This document shows, one piece after another, positions 34,053-42,376 of a stretch of 64,000 nt of DNA. The position numbers were made by a program, and so were the translations under genes. The notes beneath the pieces were generated by a model. That model was not told the origin of the DNA. It searched no databases and saw only the letters and a list, made by a program, of their open reading frames with translations. The stretch is taken from positions 62,001 to 126,000 of the forward strand of contig JACKBX010000003.1 of NCBI GenBank assembly GCA_020634375.1, written 5' to 3'. Every line of letters starts with the position of its first letter. Position 1 is the stretch's first letter. This DNA comes from Ardenticatenaceae bacterium. Its GTDB lineage: Bacteria; Chloroflexota; Anaerolineae; Promineifilales; Promineifilaceae.

Positions 34053-35117
34053 TGGCAGCGTGTCTTGTGGAATGGCCCACACGCCGCTGATTTTGACGGC
34101 CGTTACTTCTCCCCGTGCAATCCGCCGCCGCAGCGCCACCAGCGATATACCCAGCCGCGCCGCCGCTTCTTGTGTGTTGAGCAAACGCGGCGGTTGGGGC
34201 GGCAGACCATTGAATCCAGATTCTTGCCAGGTATGCCAATACACGGAAAGACGCTGCACAAAGGCGGACGGCCGTTCTGCATACAAACGCTGCCCCAACG
34301 GATAGGCGGCCATTTCCAGTGCTGTCTGCCGTTCTGCCAGCAAAGGCAGTAAGCGCGGCAAATCCGCTTCTGCGGCGTAGGCGCTGCCTGGTGTAGTGAG
34401 CATGTGACGCAGTACCACCAAGTCATGCGCCATGCCCAAATAATCGGACAACTCGTGCAGTTCCCGCGCCATCTCAGCCATCGGCAGCGGCCACAGCAGG
34501 GAGAGCAGTTCGACGTGATGCCACAAATATTTCACTTGTTTGCGCCACTCATGAAACAACTCCGGGCGTTTGGCGGCATACGCAGCCGTCATATTGCGAT
34601 GGCCTTGTTTGTATACGCGCCGCAAGCCATCGGCAAAAGCGGCAAAGCCATCTTGTTGGATGGGCAGCGCCGCAAAACGAGGACGGGCTTGTTGGAGGAC
34701 GGCCGTTACCTCCCGCAGCGTATCCGCATCCTGCAAAAACCGGCGGCTGACAGCCTGCTGCCAATCCACCAGCGCGGCGCGAATGCCCGCAAACGCGCCC
34801 TCCGGCAAATCGGCGGCGTGAAGCGCACACACACTATCCAGCGTCTCAATGATCACGGCGCTGTCGCGCAGTACAGCCAGGCGGCGGGCGGCATCGCGGA
34901 AGCAGACGTTCTCGCGCTGGAATGACTCCTCGCCCACCTCGTCGCGCACCAGGCGCAGCAGCGCCCGCAGCCGTTTGAAGTTTTTGCGGGCAGCGTGGAC
35001 GGCCGTTCCCATTTCCTCACCCGGCGCAGTGAGCATCTGGACATTTTCATCAATCAGCGCCAGCCCAATACGCTTGATGGCTGATTCGCTGCTTTCGTGT
35101 GCTTGTATTTGAAACAT
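34047..35117 (-). CDS. CHAD-domain protein with C-terminal helix-turn-helix
   Basis: 356 residues. The CHAD domain spans about residues 10-285. It is alpha-helical with conserved basic and His residues: AVHAARKNFKRLRALLRLVRDE, FHEWRKQVKYLWHHVELL and LSDYLGMAHDLVVL. CHAD domains bind inorganic polyphosphate granules. A MerR/excisionase-like DNA-binding helix-turn-helix (LLNTQEAAARLGISLVALRRRIARGEV) is fused at the end, which I do not know as a common partner. Start 35117 (MFQIQ) is chosen; the TTG at 35129 lies in word-repeat DNA. The fusion suggests a link between polyphosphate and DNA, which is inference. Confidence 0.82.
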   Translation of the reverse strand: MFQIQAHESSESAIKRIGLALIDENVQMLTAPGEEMGTAVHAARKNFKRLRALLRLVRDEVGEESFQRENVCFRDAARRLAVLRDSAVIIETLDSVCALHAADLPEGAFAGIRAALVDWQQAVSRRFLQDADTLREVTAVLQQARPRFAALPIQQDGFAAFADGLRRVYKQGHRNMTAAYAAKRPELFHEWRKQVKYLWHHVELLSLLWPLPMAEMARELHELSDYLGMAHDLVVLRHMLTTPGSAYAAEADLPRLLPLLAERQTALEMAAYPLGQRLYAERPSAFVQRLSVYWHTWQESGFNGLPPQPPRLLNTQEAAARLGISLVALRRRIARGEVTAVKISGVWAIPQDTLPS

Positions 35118-35257
35118 AGGAATTGACAATTGACGATTAACGATTGACGATTAACGGTTGACAATTGACAATTGGCTGTTGACCATTGACAATTATCAAA
35201 CCAGGGTTATTCTGCCACGAGCGCAACCTTGCGGCAAACACATTTCGGAGGATGGCA
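35118..35257. repeat. Word-repeat block (TTGACAATTG family)
   Basis: GGAATTGACAATTGACGATTAACGATTG and variants are repeated over about 90 bases between divergent genes. The true promoters for both sides must lie within or next to it; none was clear. GGAGG at 35248-35252 is the ribosome binding site of the next gene. Confidence 0.65.
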
Positions 35258-36061
35258 ATGGAAACAGAGATGACAAAGGAACAATTGCTGGCAAAAGTAC
35301 GGGATTCGCGGGCGGCCTTTTCGCAGTTATTGGCACAGTGGGAACCGGCACGTATGGACGAAGCGGTGACACCAGAGGGCTGGACGGTGCGCGATATTGT
35401 GGCGCACATTTCGGCCTGGGAGCGCAAGCTGTGCGAGTGGCTGCCGCTGGCGGCTGCGGGGACAAAGCCATCTGATTTGCCGGGTACGGATGAGGAGATT
35501 GACGCGATGAATGCCGGGTTCTTTGCGGCAAACCGGGATCGGGACACGGCGGATGTGTTGGCCGAGTTTGCAGAGAATGGGGAGAAGGTGATGGCGGTGG
35601 TAACGGCCGTTCCCGAATCCACCCTCACTGACCCCAACCATCTCCCCTGGCGGGAAGGACGGCCACTCTGGTACATGGTCGGCGGCAACACCTTCTGGCA
35701 CTACGAAGAACATGAAGCGGTAATCCGTAATCAGCAACCAGCAACCAGCAACCAGCCAACCATAATCCCTTGGGAAAACGAGGAGCTGCCAACGGAAAAG
35801 ACTGTGCGTCGCCTGCTGTTGGCGGAAGGGCTGTCTCCTACTCGCTGGTCGAACCGCCCCGGCGACCGCTACAGCACACACACTCACGACTACGACAAGG
35901 TACTGGTGGTGGTGCAAGGCTCTATCACCTTTGGCCTACCGGATACGGACAAAACGATCACGCTCAATCTAGGCGACCGCATGGAACTACCGGCGGGCAC
36001 AGCACATGATGCTATTGTCGGGCCACAGGGCGTGGCCTGCATCGAGGCACATCGCAGATAA
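35258..36061 (+). CDS. DinB-like / cupin fusion protein
   Basis: 267 residues. The N-terminal half (about 1-150) is a DinB/maleylpyruvate-isomerase-like four-helix domain (GWTVRDIVAHISAWERKL, NTFWHYEEHEAVI). The C-terminal half is a cupin (NRPGDRYSTHTHDYDKVLVVVQGSITFGLPD, GDRMELPAGTAHDAIVG) with HTH and a later His as possible metal ligands. The linker RNQQPATSNQPTI is encoded by CAGCAACCAGCAACC words identical in style to intergenic repeats. The two parts may therefore have been joined by a repeat insertion that removed a stop. Start 35258 has RBS GGAGG. Substrate unknown. Confidence 0.75.
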   Translation: METEMTKEQLLAKVRDSRAAFSQLLAQWEPARMDEAVTPEGWTVRDIVAHISAWERKLCEWLPLAAAGTKPSDLPGTDEEIDAMNAGFFAANRDRDTADVLAEFAENGEKVMAVVTAVPESTLTDPNHLPWREGRPLWYMVGGNTFWHYEEHEAVIRNQQPATSNQPTIIPWENEELPTEKTVRRLLLAEGLSPTRWSNRPGDRYSTHTHDYDKVLVVVQGSITFGLPDTDKTITLNLGDRMELPAGTAHDAIVGPQGVACIEAHRR

Positions 36062-36068
36062 GGGATTT

Positions 36069-36287
36069 ATGAAACCACTAGTCTATTATTGTCGTTGGCA
36101 AGGGGCAGCTTTACGTTTACGAGGACGGGGGGAAACGGCCGTATGGGGCCAACTCGTCTACAATCCAGGCGAAGCTGAAACGGCCCAAACCTTCCGCTTC
36201 AACCTGCAAACCTGGGAACTCACGCTTGAAGACGAAACCGGCGAACGCACCATCCAACTAGATGAAATGGGCGTGCCGGAACAGTAA
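36069..36287 (+). CDS. Small protein of unknown function
   Basis: 72 residues, seven bases after the DinB-cupin stop and probably cotranscribed. Beta-rich (VYYCRWQGAALRLRGRGETAVWGQLVYNP, WELTLEDETGERTIQL). AGGGAT precedes the start. I do not recognise a family. An octamer copy encodes Thr-Ala-Val. Confidence 0.65.
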   Translation: MKPLVYYCRWQGAALRLRGRGETAVWGQLVYNPGEAETAQTFRFNLQTWELTLEDETGERTIQLDEMGVPEQ

Positions 36288-36340
36288 ACAATTAGCAATG
36301 AACAAAAAAAGGCATTTGTTCATTGTTCATTGCTAATTGT
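36288..36340. terminator. Perfect 17-base inverted repeat between converging genes
   Basis: ACAATTAGCAATGAACA at 36288-36304 pairs fully with TGTTCATTGCTAATTGT at 36324-36340. It is made of ATTAGCAATG words and likely ends both transcripts. Confidence 0.75.
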
Positions 36341-36347
36341 TCATTGT

Positions 36348-38594
36348 CTACTGCCAACGCTGCCGGTATACGTCAATCACGTTGGGTAAATTCTCAAACT
36401 TTTGCAGCAGCCAATTTAGCTGGGCCAGGTCTGTCACCTCTACCACCAGGTAAACCGTCATCGTGCTGTCGTCAGTGGTGCGTTTTGTCTTGGGCACAGT
36501 AATATTTTGACCGCGCAAAATAGCATTCATGTCATCGATCAGGCTGGCACGACGATAGGCACGTACCACAATGGGAATGGGATAGGTTTCTGCTTCTTCG
36601 CCCCAGCCCACTTCAATCAGCCGCTCGCGCTCGGTGATGGCGGCAACCTGAGCACAGTCCTGCCGGTGAATGGTCACGCCCTGCCCCCGCGTAATGTAGC
36701 CAATAATTGGCTCTGGGGGAATGGGGTTGCAGCATTTTGCCATGCGCGTGTGCAGGCCGCTCAATCCTTTGACAGTGAGGCCGCCGGGTTTCTTTTGTGG
36801 GGGACTTAGTAACGGCCGTAACTCATCATCCGGCTTCAAATCGCGGCGCATCAACGCAATCGCGCCGCTAATTTGCGAGGTCTGAATGTCGCCAAAACCT
36901 ACTTTTGCCAAAAACTTTTCCACATCCTGATATTTGAGCGCCTGGGCAATATCCTCCACGTTATAGGTATCGCTTAAACCGAGACGGCGCAGTTCGCGCA
37001 GCACTACTTCGCGCCCCTGCTCCACATTTTGCTCCCGCTCCTGCTGGCGGAACCATTGGCGGATTTTGCTGCGCGTGCGAGCGCTGCCCGTATAGCCCAG
37101 GGTAGAATTCATCCAATCGCGGCTGGGGCCAGCCCGCTTGGTGGTGATAATCTCCACCTTCTCGCCTGACTTCAGCCGGTAATCGAGGCTAACCATCTTG
37201 CCATTCACTCGTGCCCCCCGGCAGCGATGGCCGACTTCGGTATGTACCTGGTAAGCAAAATCAATCGGTGTCGAACCGGCAGGGAGTTCTACTACATCCT
37301 CGTTGGGCGTAAAAACGTAAATGCGCTCTGCTTGAATTTCTGTCTCAAAGGCAGTGCTGTTTGGCTCTGGCCCCTCCGACTCCTGAATAGCTGTCAACAG
37401 TTCACGCAAACCTTGAATCCGCCGCTGGGCAGAGGCACTAACTCGTGTGCCGCCTTCTTTGTATGCCCAATGGGCAGCCACCCCTTTTTCGGCTTCTTCG
37501 TGCATGCGGATGGTGCGGATTTGTACTTCCAGAGTCTGGCCGGTGCGGGTGTCGATAACGGCCGTGTGCAACGAACGATACCCATTTGGCTTAGGGGAAG
37601 CGATATAATCATCAAACTCACGCGGAATGGGCTGCCACAGGCTATGAACAGCCCCCAACACCTGATAACACAGCCCCCGGTCTTCCTCCTCTTTCTCCTT
37701 CGTGCTTAACTGCCTATAGCGTTCCGGGTTGACCGGCTGCAAAATCACGCGCAGCGCCTGAATGTCATAAATATGCTCAATATTATCTACACCTTTGCGC
37801 TGCATTTTACGGTAAATAGAATAGATATGTTTGGGCCGTCCCGTTACTTCCGCTTGAAGGTTCATTGTTTCCAAACGGCGGCGCAGTTGTCCGGCTGCGG
37901 TATCAATCTTCTTTGCGCGTTCTGTGCGGCGCTCAGCTAATTTGCTGGCAATCTCACGGTAACGCTGCGGTTCCAGGTAACGGAAAGCCAGGTCTTCCAG
38001 CTCCCATTTAAGCTGCCACACCCCCAACCGATTCGCCAGAGGCGCATAAATGTGCATGGCTTCATTGGCTACCTCCAACCGCCGTTCTGTGGGCAGTCGG
38101 CTTGCATGACGCATATCTTGCAAACAATCGGCCATGCGAATGAGGATAATGCGAATGTCGCCCTCAATGATGGAGAGAATGGCACGGCGCACAGTCTCTA
38201 ATTTGTGCTGCCCGGTGTCTAATCCAGCCTGGGAGCGCCGATAATGTTCTTTTTCGGAATAGGCGTAGAGATTTTGCAAACCCGTTACTAAAGAGACTAC
38301 TTCTTCATCGAACTGTTCGCTCAGGTCAACGGCCGTACGATTTGTGTGGGGCAGCAGCGTATCCAACAGCAAGCTGGCAGCAATCGTATTGGCATCCACA
38401 TCAAGTTGGATCATGGCATGAGCAACAGCCAAATTGTGAGCCATATAAGACTCGCCCGTGTCGCTGGTGTGGTCAGCGTGGGCCTCCGCAGCAAAAGTGT
38501 AGGCTTTGTGAATCTTAGCCCCGGATGAGGTATTGATTCCTCCGGGCAGTTCAGCCAGCAAATCATCCAATGTGATGTGAGTTTTGGGTATCAT
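36348..38594 (-). CDS. relA: RelA/SpoT family (p)ppGpp synthetase with degenerate hydrolase domain
   Basis: 748 residues with the long Rel architecture. The HD hydrolase-like domain is at about 25-180 and the synthetase domain at about 235-360 (DIQALRVI, DYIASPKPNGYRSLHTAV, EVQIRTIRMHEEAEKGVAAHWAYKE). The TGS domain is at about 410-470 (ERIYVFTPNEDVVELPAGSTPIDFAYQVHT), with a Zn/CC region (MAKCCNPIPPEPIIGYITRGQGVTIHRQDC) and a C-terminal ACT domain. The hydrolase motif usually read as LLHDVVEDT is LLLDTLLPHT here: the metal-binding His and the Glu-Asp pair are missing. The protein is therefore predicted to make but not destroy (p)ppGpp. A small non-conserved insert (STKEKEEEDR) lies in the synthetase domain. 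Confidence 0.92.
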   Translation of the reverse strand: MIPKTHITLDDLLAELPGGINTSSGAKIHKAYTFAAEAHADHTSDTGESYMAHNLAVAHAMIQLDVDANTIAASLLLDTLLPHTNRTAVDLSEQFDEEVVSLVTGLQNLYAYSEKEHYRRSQAGLDTGQHKLETVRRAILSIIEGDIRIILIRMADCLQDMRHASRLPTERRLEVANEAMHIYAPLANRLGVWQLKWELEDLAFRYLEPQRYREIASKLAERRTERAKKIDTAAGQLRRRLETMNLQAEVTGRPKHIYSIYRKMQRKGVDNIEHIYDIQALRVILQPVNPERYRQLSTKEKEEEDRGLCYQVLGAVHSLWQPIPREFDDYIASPKPNGYRSLHTAVIDTRTGQTLEVQIRTIRMHEEAEKGVAAHWAYKEGGTRVSASAQRRIQGLRELLTAIQESEGPEPNSTAFETEIQAERIYVFTPNEDVVELPAGSTPIDFAYQVHTEVGHRCRGARVNGKMVSLDYRLKSGEKVEIITTKRAGPSRDWMNSTLGYTGSARTRSKIRQWFRQQEREQNVEQGREVVLRELRRLGLSDTYNVEDIAQALKYQDVEKFLAKVGFGDIQTSQISGAIALMRRDLKPDDELRPLLSPPQKKPGGLTVKGLSGLHTRMAKCCNPIPPEPIIGYITRGQGVTIHRQDCAQVAAITERERLIEVGWGEEAETYPIPIVVRAYRRASLIDDMNAILRGQNITVPKTKRTTDDSTMTVYLVVEVTDLAQLNWLLQKFENLPNVIDVYRQRWQ

Positions 38595-38600
38595 GATTCA

Positions 38601-38640
38601 TAAAAAAACAGGCGTTCTCACTCCGAAAACGCCTGCTTTG
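38601..38640 (-). terminator. Terminator between ytxH-like gene and relA
   Basis: On the minus strand CAGGCGTT and AACGCCTG form the stem, followed by seven T. It ends the upstream membrane-protein genes before relA, so relA needs its own promoter, which was not found in the short gap. Confidence 0.85.
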
Positions 38641-38673
38641 CTTTCCTTGTTCAGATTAAAACACGGATGATTT

Positions 38674-39075
38674 TTAGGGCGTCTCCGGGGCATCGCTGTC
38701 GCTAAGGTTCTTAGTCTCGGTCGTTTCGGTTTCTTCTGTTTCCTCAGCCTGTTGCATACGAGAAGCGACTTGCTCGCGCATTTTTGCCGCCTGTTCTTTG
38801 CTGCTGTCCAGTACAATGCGTGCCTGCTGTTGTACCTGGCCCCCTAATTCTTGGGCTTTGGTTGTGTAATCATTGGCGTAGGAAACGGCCGTTTCCCGCA
38901 CATGTTGAAACCGCTCCCCACCTGCCTGCCGCCAATCATGACTACGCTCGGCCAGTTGAGAGCGCATCTCATGCCCCGACTGCGGAGCCAAAATCAAAGC
39001 TGTAGCCGCACCCACCAGCCCGCCAATCACAAAACCGGCTAAAAATGCGCCAAAATCACTGTTATTATCACTCAT
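38674..39075 (-). CDS. YtxH-domain small membrane protein
   Basis: 133 residues. One N-terminal membrane helix (FGAFLAGFVIGGLVGAATALILAPQSG) with the YtxH-type LLLAPxSG end is followed by a charged helical, likely coiled-coil, tail with Glu/Thr-rich end (ETEETETTETK). YtxH proteins are general-stress-associated in Firmicutes; function unknown. AAGGAG before ATG 39075 decides the start. Confidence 0.82.
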   Translation of the reverse strand: MSDNNSDFGAFLAGFVIGGLVGAATALILAPQSGHEMRSQLAERSHDWRQAGGERFQHVRETAVSYANDYTTKAQELGGQVQQQARIVLDSSKEQAAKMREQVASRMQQAEETEETETTETKNLSDSDAPETP

Positions 39076-39157
39076 CACTCACTCCTTCGTTAATCAGTGT
39101 CAGGTGTTTTAGGACCCAGTGCCAAGCACCTGACACTTGACACCCGACACATTGTCA

Positions 39158-39613
39158 TTAATCTGGCAGATTTTTGCGCGGATCACCAAACAGCGCCTTC
39201 ATGGCTCGCCGTGTAGCTACCATGTAACTATTCGCCTTCGTCACCGGCTTAACCACATTCTCGCTGACAAAAGTCGTCGTGCCGCGCACCATACCCACCG
39301 TTTCATTGGTTTTTTCCAAGATGGGCTTAATCTCAAACTCCAACATATTCACCAAACGGATGACCATCACCAACAGCAGCACCAACGCGACGCCAAATAA
39401 ACAAGATTCCAGCGCCAATGCGATAATCAAGATGTCACGAATCGCTTCAATTTGCGGTGCAAAATTGTTGGCAAGAGCCAACACACCCCAGATGATCAAC
39501 CCGGCCAACAGCAAAACGACGATCACACCGAGTACAACCCCAATCTGAGAAACCAGGGGCTTTCTTGTTTTTTGTGTCATTGAACTATCAATTGTGCTTG
39601 GTTCTATACTCAT
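39158..39613 (-). CDS. Two-helix membrane protein, unknown function
   Basis: 151 residues with two membrane helices (IGVVLGVIVVLLLAGLIIWGVLAL and ALESCLFGVALVLLLVMVIRLV). A cytoplasmic tail follows, with EIKPILEKTNETVGMVRGTTTFVSENVVKP. That helical pattern is like DUF948/YtxG proteins, which often accompany YtxH. GGTGGAGA precedes the ATG. It is likely cotranscribed with the YtxH gene; the gap of 82 bases holds GTGTCAGGTG words. Confidence 0.75.
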   Translation of the reverse strand: MSIEPSTIDSSMTQKTRKPLVSQIGVVLGVIVVLLLAGLIIWGVLALANNFAPQIEAIRDILIIALALESCLFGVALVLLLVMVIRLVNMLEFEIKPILEKTNETVGMVRGTTTFVSENVVKPVTKANSYMVATRRAMKALFGDPRKNLPD

Positions 39614-39662
39614 GTCTCCACCTGCGTCGAGTATATCACTAATCTATGTAAATGGTAACTGG

Positions 39663-39944
39663 TTACTGATCGCTGGTTGTTGGTTCATAGGAGGCCAGCC
39701 ACCAACTGATTATGAGGGCCAACCAGGAGCCAATACTGGCAGTAAATAGGTACAGCACACCCAGTTTGAGCCATTCAATATTGAGCAGGTCACCCAAAAA
39801 ATGACCAAGAGCAAAGCCTAACCAGGATGCCAGCACATACAACACAATACGCCGCGCTGGACCACCCATTAGCAGATGAAAGCCCGCGCCATAAGCTGTT
39901 GACAATAGAAATCCCAATACCAATGCTGAGGCAATGCCTACCAT
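39663..39944 (-). CDS. Small membrane protein, three predicted helices
   Basis: 93 residues, almost entirely hydrophobic: SALVLGFLLSTAYGAGFHLL, IVLYVLASWLGFALGHFLGDLL, and LGVLYLFTASIGSWLALIISWWL. AGAGGA precedes the start. No family recognised; conserved in position only by inference. Upstream of the two YtxG/YtxH-like genes on the same strand. Confidence 0.72.
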   Translation of the reverse strand: MVGIASALVLGFLLSTAYGAGFHLLMGGPARRIVLYVLASWLGFALGHFLGDLLNIEWLKLGVLYLFTASIGSWLALIISWWLASYEPTTSDQ

Positions 39945-40013
39945 ATTTGTTCCTCTAAAAATCGTGAAACGTGATGCATGAAACGTGAAAAAAGTTCGTT
40001 ACGTTTCACGCCA

Positions 40014-41120
40014 TCATGTGTCAGCAATGATGCCGCCGCCCAGGCATTCGTCGCCATTGTAAAAGACTGCACCTTGTCCAGCAGTCACGCCGAACACGGG
40101 TTCCTGAAATTGTACTTGAACACGGCCGTTCCCATCCACCTCTACCCGCGCCTCTGCCCCCTCTGCCTTATAGCGAATCTTCACCTGAGCGGGAAAAGTA
40201 GACGCGGGCGAGTTGCCCGATACCCAGTTCACGTCGCGCACAGCCAACGTGCGCTGCCCAAGCTGTTCCCGCGTGCCCACCACCAGTGCATTCTGCGTCA
40301 CATCTTTACGCAGCACATACACCGGCTGCGGTGTGGAAATACCCAGCCCCTTGCGCTGCCCAATCGTGTAAAAAGGCAGGCCGTCATGCCGCCCAAGCTC
40401 CTCGCCATCCAACGTGAGAATAGGGCCGGGATTGCTGGCTTTGCTGCTGTACTCGCGCAAAAAACGCCGGTAATCGCCATCACCTAAAAAGCATAAATCC
40501 TGGCTGTCCCCTTTGGAAGCAACGGGCAAATTAAATTTGCGAGCCAGGTCGCGCACTTCAGACTTGGTGTAACCACCAACGGGGAAGAGGACGTGGTCCA
40601 GGTGCTCCTGGCGCAGCACATGCAGCACGTAGGATTGATCTTTGTGGTCGTCGCGCCCTTTGTAGAGATGGAAACGGCCGTCCTCATCCCCCACCACCTG
40701 CGCATAATGTCCCGTCGCCAAATACTGTGCATCCAGCGCCAATGCCTGATTCAACAAATACGTGAAGCGAATCTTGCGATTGCACTCAATGCACGGATTT
40801 GGCGTGCGGCCCTGCTCATGCTCGGCGATAAAAAAGTCCACAATCGTCTGCCGGAACTGCTCTTTCACATCCAGCGCATAAAAGGGAATACCTAACTGAT
40901 CAGCAACGCGCCGGGCATCAGCCATTTGGTCAGGCGTGCAGCAGCGGTTGACAAAAGGCGCACCGCCCACCGTCGGCTCACTCCACAGGCGCATCATCAT
41001 GCCGATGACCTCGTATCCCTGCTCCACCAGCAGCGCCGCCGAAACCGAACTATCCACGCCGCCGCTCATGGCGACAACAACGCGATTTTTTACGAGAGTT
41101 TGTGAATCTATGAGTGTCAT
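40014..41120 (-). CDS. mnmA: tRNA-specific 2-thiouridylase MnmA
   Basis: 368 residues. PP-loop VVAMSGGVDSSVSAALL binds ATP. Catalytic Cys lie in TPNPCIECNRKIRF and in the later GDSQDLCFLGDGDYRRFL. KGRDDHKDQSYVLHVL is a conserved tRNA-contact region. The enzyme adds sulfur to U34 of Lys, Glu and Gln tRNAs, taking it from a cysteine desulfurase; one is encoded directly upstream on the same strand. Start 41120 (MTLIDSQ) avoids residues coded by word-repeat DNA. Confidence 0.96.
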   Translation of the reverse strand: MTLIDSQTLVKNRVVVAMSGGVDSSVSAALLVEQGYEVIGMMMRLWSEPTVGGAPFVNRCCTPDQMADARRVADQLGIPFYALDVKEQFRQTIVDFFIAEHEQGRTPNPCIECNRKIRFTYLLNQALALDAQYLATGHYAQVVGDEDGRFHLYKGRDDHKDQSYVLHVLRQEHLDHVLFPVGGYTKSEVRDLARKFNLPVASKGDSQDLCFLGDGDYRRFLREYSSKASNPGPILTLDGEELGRHDGLPFYTIGQRKGLGISTPQPVYVLRKDVTQNALVVGTREQLGQRTLAVRDVNWVSGNSPASTFPAQVKIRYKAEGAEARVEVDGNGRVQVQFQEPVFGVTAGQGAVFYNGDECLGGGIIADT

Positions 41121-41168
41121 AATAAGCAACTAGCTTTTAGCAATTAGCTCTTAGCTAAAAGCTAATTG

Positions 41169-42362
41169 CTAACGGCTAACAGCTTGCAATTTGTACAGCT
41201 TGGGCACGATGCTGGCAAGCGTTTCTAAGGCATAGTCAATGTCGGCGAGGGTGTTTTGCTTGCCAACGGTTAGACGCAGGCCGCTGCGATTCCATTCGTC
41301 ACCCAGGCCAATGGCTTGCAGCACGGCCGAGGGCTTGGGATTGCCCGTCTTGCACGCCGAACCGCTGCTGGCGGCGATACCGGCCATATCCAGATGCATC
41401 AGCAAATCATTAGCATTAAGATTGCGGAAGGCAAAACTGGCATTGTGTGGCAGCCGCTCTGTGGGATGCCCGGTGAGGACAGCATCATTGGGAAATTGAG
41501 CCAGAATGCCGTCAATGAGCCGGTCACGCAGGGCTTGATAATGGGCAATGTGCTGTGGCAAGTTTACCATTGCCAATCGCAGCGCTTCGGCTGCGCCAAC
41601 GGCGAAGGGCACGTTGACTGTACCTGCACGACGGCCGTTCTCCTGTCCACCGCCCGTCAATGCCGAAACTAATGGCACATCTTGCCGTGCATAAAAGATA
41701 CCCACCCCTTTGGGGCCATAGAATTTGTGCGGGGCAATACTCAACAAGTCAATGGGCATGGCAGACATATCCCATTGCACGCTGGCGGCTAATTGGATGG
41801 CGTCTGTGTGGAAAAAGACGCCACGCTCGCGGGCGATAGCCCCAATTTCGGCGATGGGCTGCACCGTGCCAATCTCGTTGTTGGCAGCCATGATGCTGAT
41901 CAGAACGGTGTCTGGGCGGATGGCGGCAGCTACGTCAGCAGGACGCACACGGCCGTACTCATCCACCGGCAAAATGGTCAGGTCAAAGCCAAACAGGTCG
42001 CGGAGTTGCACGGCCGTTCCCAACACCGCCGAATGCTCAATGGCGCTGGTAATCAGGTGATTACCGCCACGGTCGTTGCGACCGCCATCACGTCGCGCAG
42101 CCCACATCACCCCGCGCAGTGCCAAATTGTCGCTCTCCGAGCCGCAGCCAGTGAAGGCCACTTCGTCGGGCTGGGCGTGCAGCAAATCGGCAACGGTGCG
42201 GCGGGCTGTTTCCAGGGCATGGTTGGCGGAACGGCCGTAGCCGTGCGCCGATCCTGGATTGCCATACACCTCTGCCCAATATGGCTGCATCGCCGCCATC
42301 ACCGCTTCATCCAACGGCGTAGACGCACCGTGATCGAGGTAGATTTGTCGTTTTTCCATCAT
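41169..42362 (-). CDS. iscS: Cysteine desulfurase (NifS/IscS family)
   Basis: 397 residues. The PLP-enzyme has the cofactor Lys in APHKFYGPKG, THE-like segment ITSAIEHSAV, FHTDAIQLAA, and active-site Cys in SSGSACKTG. That loop length is typical of group I IscS/NifS enzymes. It supplies persulfide sulfur. With mnmA 48 bases downstream the immediate job is probably tRNA thiolation, though Fe-S assembly is possible. The 41130-41168 gap is a TTAGCTTTTAGC word repeat. AGGTG precedes the ATG. Confidence 0.93.
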   Translation of the reverse strand: MMEKRQIYLDHGASTPLDEAVMAAMQPYWAEVYGNPGSAHGYGRSANHALETARRTVADLLHAQPDEVAFTGCGSESDNLALRGVMWAARRDGGRNDRGGNHLITSAIEHSAVLGTAVQLRDLFGFDLTILPVDEYGRVRPADVAAAIRPDTVLISIMAANNEIGTVQPIAEIGAIARERGVFFHTDAIQLAASVQWDMSAMPIDLLSIAPHKFYGPKGVGIFYARQDVPLVSALTGGGQENGRRAGTVNVPFAVGAAEALRLAMVNLPQHIAHYQALRDRLIDGILAQFPNDAVLTGHPTERLPHNASFAFRNLNANDLLMHLDMAGIAASSGSACKTGNPKPSAVLQAIGLGDEWNRSGLRLTVGKQNTLADIDYALETLASIVPKLYKLQAVSR

Positions 42363-42376
42363 GTTTCACCTGACAC

